A DNA stretch of 36,957 nucleotides from Pseudomonadota bacterium (GCA_018241185.1 JAFEEH010000241.1:1-36957), one strand, 5' to 3'; shown: positions 17,156 to 26,170, numbered from the stretch's first letter. Numbers and translations: made by a program. Notes: generated from the sequence alone by a model not told the origin.

Positions 17156-17223
17156 AATTTGCTCCTGAATTGATAGCTGCTTGCGCCCGCCCCACGGGCG
17201 CTGCAGCCACTTTTGGCTTGAAA
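17156..17223 (+). repeat. Dispersed intergenic repeat, copy B, with a perfect hairpin
   Basis: The copy starts 5 bases after the Bug stop codon: TTTGCTCCTGAATTGATAGC, TGCTTGCGC, then GCGCCCG-CCCCA-CGGGCGC (17183-17201, 7-base arms) and a TTTTGGCTTGAAA tail. It fills the space between the convergent Bug and azlD genes. The hairpin followed by TTTT could act as a terminator for the catabolic operon. Confidence 0.8.
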
Positions 17224-17227
17224 TAGC

Positions 17228-17566
17228 CTACCAGCCCAGGACGAGGTGCAAAGGCAGGTACACCGCCATGCCCGCCAGCATGGTGCCCAGCACCCCGCCG
17301 CGCCAGAAGTACCAGAGCACGCCGGTCAGGGCGCCGTAGAGCCGGGCGTCCTGCCAGGTGTGGATGAACTGGCCGTTCGTCATCAGGATCTCCGGCGCGA
17401 TCACCGCCGCCAGCGCCGCGGCCGGCGCGTAGTGCAGCGCGCGGTGCGCCCACTCGGGCAGGCCCCAGGGCCGGTCGAGGATGAAGAAGAAGCAGCGCGT
17501 GAGCACCGTCACCGCGGCCAGGCCGACGATGACGGCCAGCGTCCACAGGTCGGTCTGGCCCTTCAT
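17228..17566 (-). CDS. azlD: AzlD-type small subunit of a branched-chain amino acid exporter
   Basis: The 112-residue protein is very hydrophobic, with about four membrane segments, and has AzlD-like features including the early LTRCFFFIL and LHYAPAAALAAVIAPEILM. AzlD pairs with AzlC in the inner membrane to export branched-chain amino acids or analogues. The ATG at 17566 overlaps the azlC stop codon (ATGA), which indicates translational coupling. It is the last gene of the def-fmt group. The substrate is inferred from the family. Confidence 0.9.
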   Translation of the reverse strand: MKGQTDLWTLAVIVGLAAVTVLTRCFFFILDRPWGLPEWAHRALHYAPAAALAAVIAPEILMTNGQFIHTWQDARLYGALTGVLWYFWRGGVLGTMLAGMAVYLPLHLVLGW

Positions 17567-18303
17567 CGCGCGTCCTCGGCGTCGGGGTTGAGTCCGAACT
17601 GCTTCTCGAGCCAGAAGCAAAGCAGGACGGCAGCCCCGATGGCCGCCACGATGTTCAGCTTGAAGGGCAATGCGAAGGCCGCGACCGCGGTGCCGCAGGC
17701 GATCAGCACGGCCAGCACGCGCAGCGGCGTGGTCGCCATGGAACAGGTCACGGCCACCAGGCTCAGCACGCCGGCGAAGCCCAGTCCCCACTGTGTCGGG
17801 ATGAAGTTGGCCAGCGCGATGCCCAGCAGGCTCATGCCCATCCACACGCACCAGTTGATGGCGTAGCCACCCACCAGGTAGGCCTCCTCGGCGTCGCGCG
17901 CCACGGGGTCGTCGCTCGGCTGCGGGAAGCGCCGCGTGAACAGCGCATAGCTCATGTCGGCCGTGAGGTAGCCGTGCAGCATGCGGCGCCAGCGCGGCAT
18001 GTGCATCAGGTAGGGCCGCAGGTGCAGGCTGAAGACGACGAAGCGCAGGTTGACGCAGAAGCCCGTGGCCAGCACGACCCAGGCCGGCGCGCCGGCGATC
18101 AGCAGCGGGATGGCGGCGAGCTGCGAGCTGCCGGCGAAGACCAGCAGCGTCATCGCCACGGATTCGGTCACGCTCATGCCGGCCTTGAGCATGGCCACGC
18201 CCGTCATCAGCCCCCAGGCGCCGATGCCGATGGCGATGGCCGCCATGTCGCGCCAGCCCTCGCGGAACGCCGGATGCCGCCGGATCGTGGGCGACAGGAA
18301 CAT
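17563..18303 (-). CDS. azlC: AzlC-type large subunit of a branched-chain amino acid exporter
   Basis: This 246-residue inner-membrane protein has the AzlC/YgaZ layout: FREGWRDMAAIAIGIGAWGL, then the signature TLLVFAGSSQLAAIPLL and the ATGFCVNLRFVVFSLHLRPY segment, followed by several more membrane helices. The ATG at 18303 shares one base with the fmt stop codon (TGATG), and the gene overlaps azlD by four bases, so all three are translated in series. Export of branched-chain amino acids is the known family role. Its position after fmt may only reflect operon growth. Confidence 0.92.
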   Translation of the reverse strand: MFLSPTIRRHPAFREGWRDMAAIAIGIGAWGLMTGVAMLKAGMSVTESVAMTLLVFAGSSQLAAIPLLIAGAPAWVVLATGFCVNLRFVVFSLHLRPYLMHMPRWRRMLHGYLTADMSYALFTRRFPQPSDDPVARDAEEAYLVGGYAINWCVWMGMSLLGIALANFIPTQWGLGFAGVLSLVAVTCSMATTPLRVLAVLIACGTAVAAFALPFKLNIVAAIGAAVLLCFWLEKQFGLNPDAEDAR

Positions 18304-19265
18304 CAGGCTTCGGGCAGGCCGAAGACCTGGCCGGGCTTGATGTCGAAGCCCCGGAGGAAGTCGGCCGCCGGCAGCCGCTTGCCGCCGGGGCGCTGGAGTT
18401 CGGTGAGGGTCACTACGGAATTGATAGCAGCTACCGCAATGCCGGCGGGCGCGGCAGCCAGAATCGTGCCGGGTTGCGCCCCAGACGGACCACCGTCCGC
18501 GCGGGCCGCCCACAGCTTGACCGTCTCGCCATCGATGTCGCCGCTGGCGCCGGGGAAGGGGTCGAAGGCGCGGATGCGCCGCACGATGGCCTCGGCCGGT
18601 TGCGCCCAGTCGATGCGCGCCTCGGCCTTCTCGACCTTGTGGGCGTAGGTCACGCCCTCGGAAGGCTGCGGCGTGCGCTGCAGCGTGCCGGACTCGGCCT
18701 GGCGCAGCGCCTGGACGACGAGGCGCCCGCCCATGGCGGCCAGCCGGTCGTGCAGGCGGGCGGTGTTGTCGTCGCCGATGGAGAGTGATTCGGCGATGAG
18801 CATGTCGCCGGTGTCCAGGCCGGCGTCCATCTGCATGATGGTGACGCCGGTCTGCGCATCGCCCGCCTCGATGGCCCGGTGGATGGGCGCCGCGCCGCGC
18901 CAGCGCGGCAACAGGCTGGCGTGGATGTTGAAGCAGCCAAGACGCGGTGTGTCGAGCACCCACTGCGGGAGGATGAGCCCGTATGCGGCCACCACCATCG
19001 CATCGGCATTCGCGGCGTCGAGGGCTGCCTTCGCCGCGGCGGCGTCTTCGGGGTACTTGCCGTCCAGCCGCAGGCTGCGTGGCTGCGCCACGGGCCAGCC
19101 CTGCTCGAGCGCATAGGCCTTCACGGGCGAAGCCTGCAGCTTCATGCCCCGGCCGGCGGGGCGGTCGGGCTGGGTCAGCACCAGGGCGATGTCGAAGCCT
19201 GCTTCCTTCAGGGCCTGGAGCGCAACGCGTGCGAATTCGGGCGTGCCCGCAAAGACGAGGCGCAC
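18303..19265 (-). CDS. fmt: Methionyl-tRNA formyltransferase
   Basis: Fmt formylates initiator methionyl-tRNA using 10-formyl-tetrahydrofolate. The 320-residue protein has the catalytic motif [33 protein letters not shown] and the C-terminal OB-fold region from about residue 210. The start chosen is a GTG at 19265, two bases after the upstream stop codon, giving [19 protein letters not shown] as expected. In the C-terminal domain the coding DNA at 18414-18460 resembles the core of the dispersed repeat found between genes elsewhere in this window. It is coupled to azlC downstream. The def partner gene lies two genes upstream, with a lipoprotein gene between. Confidence 0.96.
   Translation of the reverse strand: MRLVFAGTPEFARVALQALKEAGFDIALVLTQPDRPAGRGMKLQASPVKAYALEQGWPVAQPRSLRLDGKYPEDAAAAKAALDAANADAMVVAAYGLILPQWVLDTPRLGCFNIHASLLPRWRGAAPIHRAIEAGDAQTGVTIMQMDAGLDTGDMLIAESLSIGDDNTARLHDRLAAMGGRLVVQALRQAESGTLQRTPQPSEGVTYAHKVEKAEARIDWAQPAEAIVRRIRAFDPFPGASGDIDGETVKLWAARADGGPSGAQPGTILAAAPAGIAVAAINSVVTLTELQRPGGKRLPAADFLRGFDIKPGQVFGLPEA
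18414..18460 (+). repeat. Repeat-like core inside the fmt coding region
   Basis: CTACGGAATTGATAGC, then CGCAATGCCGGCGGGCGCGG, matches CTACTGAATTGATAGC and the following CGCAGGCGGGACGGGCG of copy A. It encodes part of the Fmt C-terminal domain ([10 protein letters not shown]) without breaking the frame. It may be a captured repeat fragment or a chance match. Confidence 0.4.
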
Positions 19266-19267
19266 GC

Positions 19268-19771
19268 TCAGTTCCGGTCGCCGTTGAGGTTGCCGGGCAC
19301 GAAGCGCAGGTCGTCGCCCGTGTGCCAGCGGCGCACCACGCCCTGCGGATCGATGTAGATGTAGAGCAGGCGCGGGCTGTTGGCCTGCAGGTAGCGCCAC
19401 TGCCAGACATCGCCGTCGAAGGAACTGACGCGCGTGACCTGCTCGGGCCGGCCGAAGGTGTAAAGCACGTCGGTCACACGCCACGCGTCGATGCGGATCG
19501 TCTGTGCGAACACCGCGTCGTTCATGGCCTGGGTGACCGCGACCACGCGACCGTCGGCACCCAGGTCGACGTCGTTGACCTCGAAGCCAGCCGGCTGGCG
19601 GGAGTACTGGAGCCGCTCGCCGCCGCCCGGCCGAGGGTAGATCGCGGTGGGCGCGCCCAACTGCTGCAGCGCCTCGGCGCGCGAGGCGCCCAGCGGCAGG
19701 CGAGCGGGGTCGCTGGCGCAGCCGGCCAACCCGATGAGGGCGGCGCCCAGGATCGCGGCGAAGCGGCGCAT
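19268..19771 (-). CDS. Predicted lipoprotein between def and fmt (BamE/SmpA-like)
   Basis: This 167-residue protein has a lipoprotein signal ending LAGC (Cys18), so it should be anchored in an envelope membrane. The mature part begins with [20 protein letters not shown], a helix-turn pattern like that of BamE/SmpA proteins, and a second similar unit ([20 protein letters not shown]) follows with the strand-rich VWQWRYLQ. The two-unit pattern suggests a duplicated SmpA/OmlA-type fold. The ATG at 19771 is two bases after the def stop codon, and its own stop is two bases before fmt, so the three genes are coupled. The function is unknown; a structural or assembly role in the envelope is an inference. 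Confidence 0.8.
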   Translation of the reverse strand: MRRFAAILGAALIGLAGCASDPARLPLGASRAEALQQLGAPTAIYPRPGGGERLQYSRQPAGFEVNDVDLGADGRVVAVTQAMNDAVFAQTIRIDAWRVTDVLYTFGRPEQVTRVSSFDGDVWQWRYLQANSPRLLYIYIDPQGVVRRWHTGDDLRFVPGNLNGDRN

Positions 19772-19773
19772 CG

Positions 19774-20301
19774 TCACGCCCCGCGGCGCCCGTCGCGCTG
19801 TTCCTCGCGCTGCTGCTTCACGAGCTTGGTCTTGATGCGGTTGCGCTTGAGCGGCGAAAGGTATTCGACGAACACCTTGCCGCGCAGATGATCCAGCTCG
19901 TGCTGGATGCACACCGCCAACAGGCCGTCGGCCTCGATCGTGCGGGCGTCGCCGTTCTCGTCGAGCGCGGTCACCTTCACGGCAGTAGAACGTTCCACCC
20001 CGTCGTAGATGCCGGGGACCGACAGGCAACCTTCTTCGTTGACGATCTTGTCGTCGCTCGCCCAGACGATCTCGGGGTTGATCAGCACCAGCGGCTGGTT
20101 GCGCTCTTCGGAAATGTCGATGACGACCACCCGCTCGTGCACGTCGATCTGGGTGGCGGCCAGGCCGATGCCGTTGGCCTCGTACATCGTTTCGACCATG
20201 TCGGCCACCAGGGCCTTGATGCGCGCATCCACGCCTTGCACCGGCCGGGCGACCGTGTGCAGGCGGGGATCGGGGTAGCTCAAAATGGTTCGCAGGGCCA
20301 T
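19774..20301 (-). CDS. def: Peptide deformylase
   Basis: Def removes the formyl group from nascent protein N-termini. The 175-residue protein has all three family motifs: [13 protein letters not shown] with the metal-binding Cys, and QHELDH with the two metal-binding His and the catalytic Glu. The ATG at 20301 gives the usual [15 protein letters not shown] start; an upstream in-frame start would add 36 residues without family resemblance. It is the first gene of the def-lipoprotein-fmt-azlC-azlD series and diverges from the LysM gene across 172 bp. Confidence 0.97.
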   Translation of the reverse strand: MALRTILSYPDPRLHTVARPVQGVDARIKALVADMVETMYEANGIGLAATQIDVHERVVVIDISEERNQPLVLINPEIVWASDDKIVNEEGCLSVPGIYDGVERSTAVKVTALDENGDARTIEADGLLAVCIQHELDHLRGKVFVEYLSPLKRNRIKTKLVKQQREEQRDGRRGA

Positions 20302-20371
20302 GAATCGGGGGGAAGTTGTGGCTATTTTCGCCATTTCCGCAACCCCACGCCCCTGCGCGGTGCGATTGACG

Positions 20372-20400
20372 TTGCCGTGCCGGGGGCTTCGGCGCAAAAT
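20372..20400 (+). promoter_or_regulatory. Weak sigma-70 promoter candidate for the LysM-dprA-smg genes
   Basis: TTGCCG (20372-20377) and CAAAAT (20395-20400) are 17 bases apart, 74 bp before the LysM start. Each hexamer matches the consensus at four of six positions. This is a by-eye candidate only. The remainder of the 172-bp divergent spacer must also hold the def promoter, which I could not place. Confidence 0.25.
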
Positions 20401-20473
20401 TCGTTGCAAATTGTGAGTATTTGTTCACCTGCCGGGGCGCGCCGACGCTGCGGGGGTGGGCGACCATCCGTCC

Positions 20474-21811
20474 ATGAAGCAGTCCAGCCTCCGCCTTCGT
20501 CCGCGCCCGCAACCTGCCGCCCTCGCCGGCGCGCTGGCCGCCGCCCTGACCCTGCTCGGTGCGGTCGACGGCGCGCAGGCGCAGACCTACCCTGTCACCC
20601 CGCAGCAACGCGCGACGGCCCAGCAGACGGCCGCGCAGGGCGTGCCGCTGTCCGAACTGGCGCCCAATGCGCCCGACGAATACACCGTGCGCCGCGGCGA
20701 CACGCTGTGGGCCATCTCACGCATGTATCTGCGCAGCCCGTGGCGTTGGCCCGAGCTCTGGGGCATGAACATGGGCGACATCGCCAATCCGCACCGCATC
20801 TACCCGGGGCAGGTGTTGTTCCTCGACAAGAGCGGCGGCCGCGCCCGCCTGTCGCTGCGCCGCGGCGCCGGCGGATTCTCGGGTGACGGCGGCACGATCA
20901 AGCTCTCGCCGCGCACGCGCTTCGAGTCGGCGTCGGACCTCGCGTTGCCGACCCTGAACCCCAGCCTGATCGAGCCCTTCCTGACCGAACCGGAAGTGGT
21001 CGACGAGGAAAGCACGATCACCCAGGCCCCACGCATCGTGGCCGGCAACGACAGCCGCGTGATGATGACCCGCGGCGATCGTCTCTACGCCCGCGGTGGC
21101 CCCAACACGCCGCTGGTCGAGACCCCCGGCCCACTCAAGACCTACCGCGTGTTCCGCGGCGCCGTGGCGCTCAAGGACCCCGTCACGAGCGAAATCCTCG
21201 GCTACGAGGCGCAATACCTCGGCAAGGTTCAGCTGCAGCGCGGCGAGAGCACCGAAGTCACCAGCCCGCAGGCCGCGACGGCCGCAGCACCCGCGGCCAC
21301 CGGCACGCAGCTGAGCGTTTGCGGCGAATGCACGGCACCGCCACCCGTCGTCGACACGACCCCTGGCACGCCACTGCCGGCGGGCACGACCGCCGTGCCC
21401 GCAACGCTCGACGTCGTGGCTGCACGCGAGGAAATCCGCGCCGGCGACCGCCTCCTGCCCGAACCGCCGCGCAAGCTCGTCAGCTATGTGCCGCGCGCGC
21501 CGCAACAAGTCATCACCGACGGCCGCATCGTGTCGATCTACGGCAACGCCGTGAGCTTCGCGGGCCAGAACCAGGTGGTGTCGATCAACAAGGGAGAGCG
21601 CGACGGCATCGAGAGCGGCCATGTGCTCGCCATCCTGAAGAACGGCGAGACCATCGTCGACCGTACCGGCGGCGGGAAGGAAACGCTGAAGCTGCCGAAC
21701 GAGCGCATCGGCCTGCTGATGGTGTTCCGCACTTTCACCAAGGTGTCGTACGCGCTCGTGCTCGAGATCACCGACACGCCGCGCGCCGGCGACCTGCTCG
21801 CCAATCCCTGA
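20474..21811 (+). CDS. Exported LysM peptidoglycan-binding protein
   Basis: The 445-residue product has a signal peptide (ALAGALAAALTLLGAVDG, cleaved near AQAQ). A single LysM domain follows at about residues 66-116: DEYTVRRGDTLWAISRMYL and YPGQVLFL, with an inserted SPWRWPELWGMN. The rest is an uncharacterised strand-rich region with an Ala/Pro/Thr-rich linker near residues 255-310. LysM binds the glycan backbone of peptidoglycan. The start at 20474 is preferred because an upstream GTG at 20456 lies before the basic region of the signal peptide. It is followed by dprA after 19 bp, so the two may share a transcript. The precise role is unknown. Confidence 0.9.
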   Translation: MKQSSLRLRPRPQPAALAGALAAALTLLGAVDGAQAQTYPVTPQQRATAQQTAAQGVPLSELAPNAPDEYTVRRGDTLWAISRMYLRSPWRWPELWGMNMGDIANPHRIYPGQVLFLDKSGGRARLSLRRGAGGFSGDGGTIKLSPRTRFESASDLALPTLNPSLIEPFLTEPEVVDEESTITQAPRIVAGNDSRVMMTRGDRLYARGGPNTPLVETPGPLKTYRVFRGAVALKDPVTSEILGYEAQYLGKVQLQRGESTEVTSPQAATAAAPAATGTQLSVCGECTAPPPVVDTTPGTPLPAGTTAVPATLDVVAAREEIRAGDRLLPEPPRKLVSYVPRAPQQVITDGRIVSIYGNAVSFAGQNQVVSINKGERDGIESGHVLAILKNGETIVDRTGGGKETLKLPNERIGLLMVFRTFTKVSYALVLEITDTPRAGDLLANP

Positions 21812-21830
21812 GGCCCGAGGGCCCGCGTCG

Positions 21831-22973
21831 GTGGAACGGGACGAGCTCGCCGGCTGGCTGCGGCTTGCCCTCACGCCGGGCGTCGGCGACGGGACGGCGC
21901 GGCGGCTGCTCGCGGCTTTCGGCCTGCCGGATGCCGTGTTCGGCCAGTCGCAGGCCGCGCTGGAGCAGGTCTGCAGTGCCGCGCAGGCGAAGGCCCTGAC
22001 CGCCGTCCCGCCCGACTTCGAAGGCGCACTCGCCCGCACCTGGCAATGGTTGCGCGAAGCCGACGGCACACCCGTCGCGCGTGCCATCGTGACGCTGGCC
22101 GATGCCGCCTATCCACCCGATCTGCTGCAGACGGCCGACCCGCCAGTCATGCTGTACGTCATGGGCCGGTCGCACCCTGCGCTCACCCGTCTGGCCGAAC
22201 AGGCCATCGCGATCGTCGGCAGCCGCAACCCCACGCCGCAGGGCGCCATCGATGCGCGCCTGTTCGCGCGCAGCCTGGCGGCCAGCGGCCTCACGGTGGT
22301 GTCGGGCATGGCACTGGGCGTCGACGGTGCCGCGCACGACGGCGCGCTGGACGGTGCCCCGCCGGAGATGGAACTCGCCACCGTGGCGGTGGTGGGCACC
22401 GGACTCGACCGCGTGTACCCGGCGCGCCATCGCGAGCTGGCGCACCGCATCGCCCAGCGCGGGCTGATCGTCAGCGAATTCCCTCTCGGCACGCCGCCGC
22501 TGAACCAGAACTTTCCCAAGCGCAACCGGCTGATCGCTGCCCTGTCGCGAGGCACCCTGGTGGTCGAAGCGGCCCTGGCGTCGGGCTCGCTCATCACCGC
22601 GCGGCTGGCGGTGGAGCAGGGCAAGGAGGTGTTCGCCATCCCGGGCTCGATCCACTCGCCGCAGTCGCGGGGCTGCCATGCGCTGATCCGCCAGGGCGCG
22701 AAGCTGGTCGAGTCGGTGCAGGACATCTTCGAGGAGCTGCAGCCCGGTGCAGGGCTGCACGACAGTGCCTTGGCTGCCGACACGGACGACGAGGACGCTG
22801 CACCGCATGGCCTGCTCGCGCACATGGGGCACGACCCGGTGAGCCTCGACGCCCTCGGCGCGCGCACGGGCCAGAGTGCCGCCGATCTGCAGGTCGCATT
22901 GCTCGAACTCGAGCTCGACGGCCAGGTTGCGCGCCTGCCCGGCGGCCTCTTCCAGCGTACGGCGCGCGGCTGA
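21831..22973 (+). CDS. dprA: DNA processing protein DprA (single-strand DNA and RecA loader)
   Basis: DprA protects incoming single-stranded DNA and loads RecA in natural transformation. The 380-residue protein has an N-terminal helical region (about 1-75), a Rossmann core with AIVGSRNPTPQG, VVSGMALGVDGAAHDGAL, FPLGTPPLNQNFPKRNRLIA, then GTLVVEAALASGSLITARLA, and a C-terminal winged helix (about 320-378). The start is a GTG at 21831, 19 bp after the LysM gene. No other competence gene lies nearby. It is widely conserved, so its presence alone does not prove competence. Confidence 0.96.
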   Translation: MERDELAGWLRLALTPGVGDGTARRLLAAFGLPDAVFGQSQAALEQVCSAAQAKALTAVPPDFEGALARTWQWLREADGTPVARAIVTLADAAYPPDLLQTADPPVMLYVMGRSHPALTRLAEQAIAIVGSRNPTPQGAIDARLFARSLAASGLTVVSGMALGVDGAAHDGALDGAPPEMELATVAVVGTGLDRVYPARHRELAHRIAQRGLIVSEFPLGTPPLNQNFPKRNRLIAALSRGTLVVEAALASGSLITARLAVEQGKEVFAIPGSIHSPQSRGCHALIRQGAKLVESVQDIFEELQPGAGLHDSALAADTDDEDAAPHGLLAHMGHDPVSLDALGARTGQSAADLQVALLELELDGQVARLPGGLFQRTARG

Positions 22974-22982
22974 AGGGCCATT

Positions 22983-23000
22983 CGTGGCGCATGCGCCACG
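22983..23000. repeat. 18-bp perfect palindrome between dprA and smg
   Basis: CGTGGCGCATGCGCCACG is a perfect 18-bp palindrome starting 10 bases after the dprA stop codon and ending 38 bases before smg. It could be a protein-binding site or an mRNA hairpin; with no loop and no T-run it is not a standard terminator. Confidence 0.6.
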
Positions 23001-23038
23001 TTCGCGCCCGCCTTCACCGTGCTGGGCTATATTGGGTC

Positions 23039-23554
23039 ATGTTCGAAGTGCTCGTCTTCGTCTACGAAAACTACTGGCGTGGTGACGCATGCCCCGAACC
23101 GCAACTGCTGGGCCGCAAGCTCAGCGCGAACGGGTTCGATGCCGACGAGATCCGCGAAGCCCTGCAGTGGCTCGACGGGCTGAGCTTCGCGACGCAGGGC
23201 CTGCAGTGGACGCGCCACGAGGACGATCGCAGCGCGACGGTCACGCTGCACATGGCCGAGGACGACAACTTCGTCGCGTCACCGAACACGATGCGCGTCT
23301 ATTCCGCAGCCGAGCAGGCGCACCTGGGCGCCGAGTGCCTGGGCTTCATCAGTTTTCTCGAATCGGCCGGGCTGCTGCCGGCGCGGCTGCGCGAGATCGT
23401 CATCGACCGCGCCATGGCGGCACCGGGCGATCCGGTGGCACTCGACGAGCTGAAGATCATCGTGCTGATGGTGCACTGGAGCACCGGCATCGAGCCCGAC
23501 GCGCTGATGCTCGACGAGCTGTGCGACGACACGCGCGACCGCGTGGCGCATTGA
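23039..23554 (+). CDS. smg: Smg family protein (DUF494)
   Basis: This 171-residue acidic protein matches the Smg/DUF494 family found beside dprA and def/fmt in many proteobacteria: MFEVLVFVYENYWRGD at the start, then LGRKLSANGFDADEIREALQ and WLDGL, and a C-terminal LDELKIIVLMVHWS. It has no signal peptide or membrane segment. The biochemical function of the family is unknown. The ATG at 23039 gives the family N-terminus. It ends convergently with the DUF1631 gene, with 48 bp between. Confidence 0.92.
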   Translation: MFEVLVFVYENYWRGDACPEPQLLGRKLSANGFDADEIREALQWLDGLSFATQGLQWTRHEDDRSATVTLHMAEDDNFVASPNTMRVYSAAEQAHLGAECLGFISFLESAGLLPARLREIVIDRAMAAPGDPVALDELKIIVLMVHWSTGIEPDALMLDELCDDTRDRVAH

Positions 23555-23602
23555 GACGCTTGCCTTGAGGCCGACGGCTCCCTCGACGAGCGCCGGCCGC
23601 AC

Positions 23603-26032
23603 TCAGTTGAGCAGACGCTCCGGGTTGGCGTCGAGCTTGGCCAGGGCCTCTCGCGTGGCGCGCGCGGTCAGCGTTTCTTCCTCGGCCGGGACCAGCAGAC
23701 CAGCCTGCAGGTAGGAAGCCAGGCGCCCGGCCTGGATGAGGAACTTGCGGCCGTCGGCGGCCGCGAACAGGTGCAGGTGCTTGCGCTCGCTGCGCCAGAC
23801 GAACTGCACCTGGCTGGCCCGGCCGTTGTGGTCGAGCATGAACCAGTTGCCCACCTGCAATTCGTGCGCCCAGGTGAGCATGTCCTCGGTCACCTTGGTG
23901 CCCGTGTTGGGCACCACTTCGATCGAAGCGGCGTCCACGCCCAGCAGCAGTTCGATGCTGGCGGCATCCATGGGCATTTCCGACCCGCCTTCCTCGTCGC
24001 CCACGAAGTCCTCGAGGTTCGTCAGGCGCGAGGCCATCGCTTCGATCTGCGCCGGAGAAATGGTCGCCGTCTTGGACATGAAGGCATCGGACAGCGTCTT
24101 GCCGATGGTCTTGATGTGCTCTTCCTGGGGCGCGCCCGTCACACCGAGCAGTTCCATGCCCTGGCGCAGGCGCTGCAGCAGCTTCGGCAGTTCCTGAATC
24201 ACGCGCGCCCGGTCGGTGCGGTTGGGTTTGGCGCTCGCGGCCCACACCAGTTCGGAGGCAACACGCTTGAGCATCACGGTCTGATCGTCCTGCCCGCCGT
24301 ACTTGAGCGCGGCCAGCGCCAATACCTCGGCCCAGACCTTGAACAGGAACTCGCGGATCTCCTCGCGCACCGGCATGTCGTTGAGCATCTTGCGCAGCTC
24401 GATGGTGTACTGGATCGCCATCGTCTCCTTCTGCTCGACCTGCTGCGCCACGCTCATGAGCTTCTTGGTCGCATCGCCCTGCGTCAGGTACTTGTTCAGG
24501 AAGGCCACGAACTCGTCGTAGACCAGCTTGAACACGCGCTGCCCTGTCTCGGGGTACTGCTCGATGACCTGGACCACTCGGCGGATCTCGTTCTCGAGTG
24601 CGCTGCCCGAGATGGCGGCCGCGTCGAAGCCCATCACCACCGAGCCCATGCGGTCGATCAGCATGCGGGCCGGGTGCTGCAGGGTGCCGAAAAACTCGGG
24701 CTCGGCGATGGCCACCCGCAGCACCGGCATCTGCAGGCGCGCAAACCACACGCGCGCCGAAAAGGGAATGCGCTCCTCGGCCAGGATGGCCTGGAACATC
24801 AGCGCGACGATCTCGACGGTGGCCTTGTCGGCGGTGGTCGGCGCCTGGCGCTTGAGTTCGTTGGACCGGCGCCGCAACTCCGCGGCGCTGCGCTGCACCG
24901 CCATCGCGCCGTCGCCGCCGACGTCCGCGCCCACCACATAGGCGGAACTGCCGACCTGGTAGGCGGCGCCCGCATCCGCGATGGCCGCCATGAACGCGGG
25001 AGAACCGCCCGGCACGGCGACGCCGCCCGATCCCGGGGGGCTGCCCAGCGGCGCGCCTGCCGGCACACCGCCGGTGACGGCGCCGACAAAGCGGCGCAGG
25101 CTCACGAGCACACCCTGCGCGCGCTGGCGCGCAGCCATGAAGGGCGACATGCCGGTGGCGACCAGCGTGTCCTGCCCCAGGCTCCCCGGCGCGCCGAGCG
25201 GCCCGGACGGCCGCACGCCAATCGCGGCCGGGGCAAAACCCGCCATGCCCGGAGGAATGCCGGCGGCGCTGCCGCCTCCGCCCTGCCAGGATGCGGACTG
25301 CGGCTGCGAAGCCATCGCCGTGGGATACCCCGCGCCCAGCGGTGCCGGCCCCGACGACCCCACCCCGCCGGCCGGCTTGCGCACCAGCCGCTTCAGGTCG
25401 ATCTCGGGCATCACGCCCTTGGCGATCAAAAAGGCGTTCGCCTCCTTGTAGGCCTTGACCGCCGCCTCGCCCAATTGCGCATGCAGCAAGCCCTGCACCT
25501 GGGTCCAGAGCTGGCGGCTCATGCCCGCGGCCAGCCACTGGTCGACCAGCAGCTTGGCCAGAAACTCCGGCTTGAGCACGTCGCCGGAGCGCAGTTCCTC
25601 GACGCCCTCGAGGTACTGGATGCGCAGACGCAGGTCGTTGAGTTCGAAGTTCGCCTTGTCCTGGATTGCAAGCGCCAGTCGCGAGGACAGGATGTTGTTC
25701 TCCACCACCTCGTCGCCGACGAGTTCGAGGCGCAGCGAGTTGCCGCCGCTAGAGGCGCTCTCCGAAACCACACCGGCCGTGCTGCCCAGCGCCTTGCGCC
25801 ACTGTGCGCGCGACAGCGACACCCAGCCCGACTCCGCACCGCGGTAGGCCACGAGGTTGTCGCGGCTTTCCTGCATCGTGCGCGCGGTGCCCGTTTCGTT
25901 GGCCAGCGACACCAACCGTTCGCGCACGGCCTGCGCAGCGCTGCCGATGGCGGCGTCGGTCGCCTGCACGAAGCGCTCTCGCGTCTCGCGGGCGAGCTGC
26001 AGGCCGAATTCGGACGCGGACGCGGTGCTCAT
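23603..26032 (-). CDS. DUF1631 family protein
   Basis: The 809-residue protein fits DUF1631, a proteobacterial family sometimes mislabelled thymidine phosphorylase; no phosphorylase motif is visible. Residues 1-215 are mainly helical, 217-355 are a Gly/Ala/Pro-rich low-complexity linker (runs such as GGGGSAAGIPPGMAGFAP), and 355-660 are helical again with repeated acidic-basic patterns. The C-terminal 140 residues (LTWAHELQVGNWFMLDHNGR, then FVWRSERKHLHLFAAADGRK) look beta-rich and PilZ-like. If that is right, it might bind cyclic di-GMP, but the RxxxR motif of PilZ domains is not obvious. The start ATG is at 26032. It stands alone between convergent smg and upstream secF. Confidence 0.82.
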   Translation of the reverse strand: MSTASASEFGLQLARETRERFVQATDAAIGSAAQAVRERLVSLANETGTARTMQESRDNLVAYRGAESGWVSLSRAQWRKALGSTAGVVSESASSGGNSLRLELVGDEVVENNILSSRLALAIQDKANFELNDLRLRIQYLEGVEELRSGDVLKPEFLAKLLVDQWLAAGMSRQLWTQVQGLLHAQLGEAAVKAYKEANAFLIAKGVMPEIDLKRLVRKPAGGVGSSGPAPLGAGYPTAMASQPQSASWQGGGGSAAGIPPGMAGFAPAAIGVRPSGPLGAPGSLGQDTLVATGMSPFMAARQRAQGVLVSLRRFVGAVTGGVPAGAPLGSPPGSGGVAVPGGSPAFMAAIADAGAAYQVGSSAYVVGADVGGDGAMAVQRSAAELRRRSNELKRQAPTTADKATVEIVALMFQAILAEERIPFSARVWFARLQMPVLRVAIAEPEFFGTLQHPARMLIDRMGSVVMGFDAAAISGSALENEIRRVVQVIEQYPETGQRVFKLVYDEFVAFLNKYLTQGDATKKLMSVAQQVEQKETMAIQYTIELRKMLNDMPVREEIREFLFKVWAEVLALAALKYGGQDDQTVMLKRVASELVWAASAKPNRTDRARVIQELPKLLQRLRQGMELLGVTGAPQEEHIKTIGKTLSDAFMSKTATISPAQIEAMASRLTNLEDFVGDEEGGSEMPMDAASIELLLGVDAASIEVVPNTGTKVTEDMLTWAHELQVGNWFMLDHNGRASQVQFVWRSERKHLHLFAAADGRKFLIQAGRLASYLQAGLLVPAEEETLTARATREALAKLDANPERLLN

Positions 26033-26125
26033 GAGGATGTGTCGGTGTGGGAGAAAATGTTACAGCACCACAGCGTGCCGCGCGCGGCCCTTGGGCACAA
26101 GCGCCTCAACCCGGGGGCCGAACGC

Positions 26126-26151
26126 AAAAAGGCCCGGCGAACGCCGGGCCT
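26126..26151 (-). terminator. Rho-independent terminator after secF
   Basis: On the minus strand AGGCCCGGC-GTTC-GCCGGGCCT forms a strong GC stem with a 4-base loop, followed by TTTTTG. It begins 20 bases after the secF stop codon and ends the yajC-secD-secF transcript before the DUF1631 gene. Confidence 0.92.
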
Positions 26152-26170
26152 GCCGCATCGTATCGGGTCC

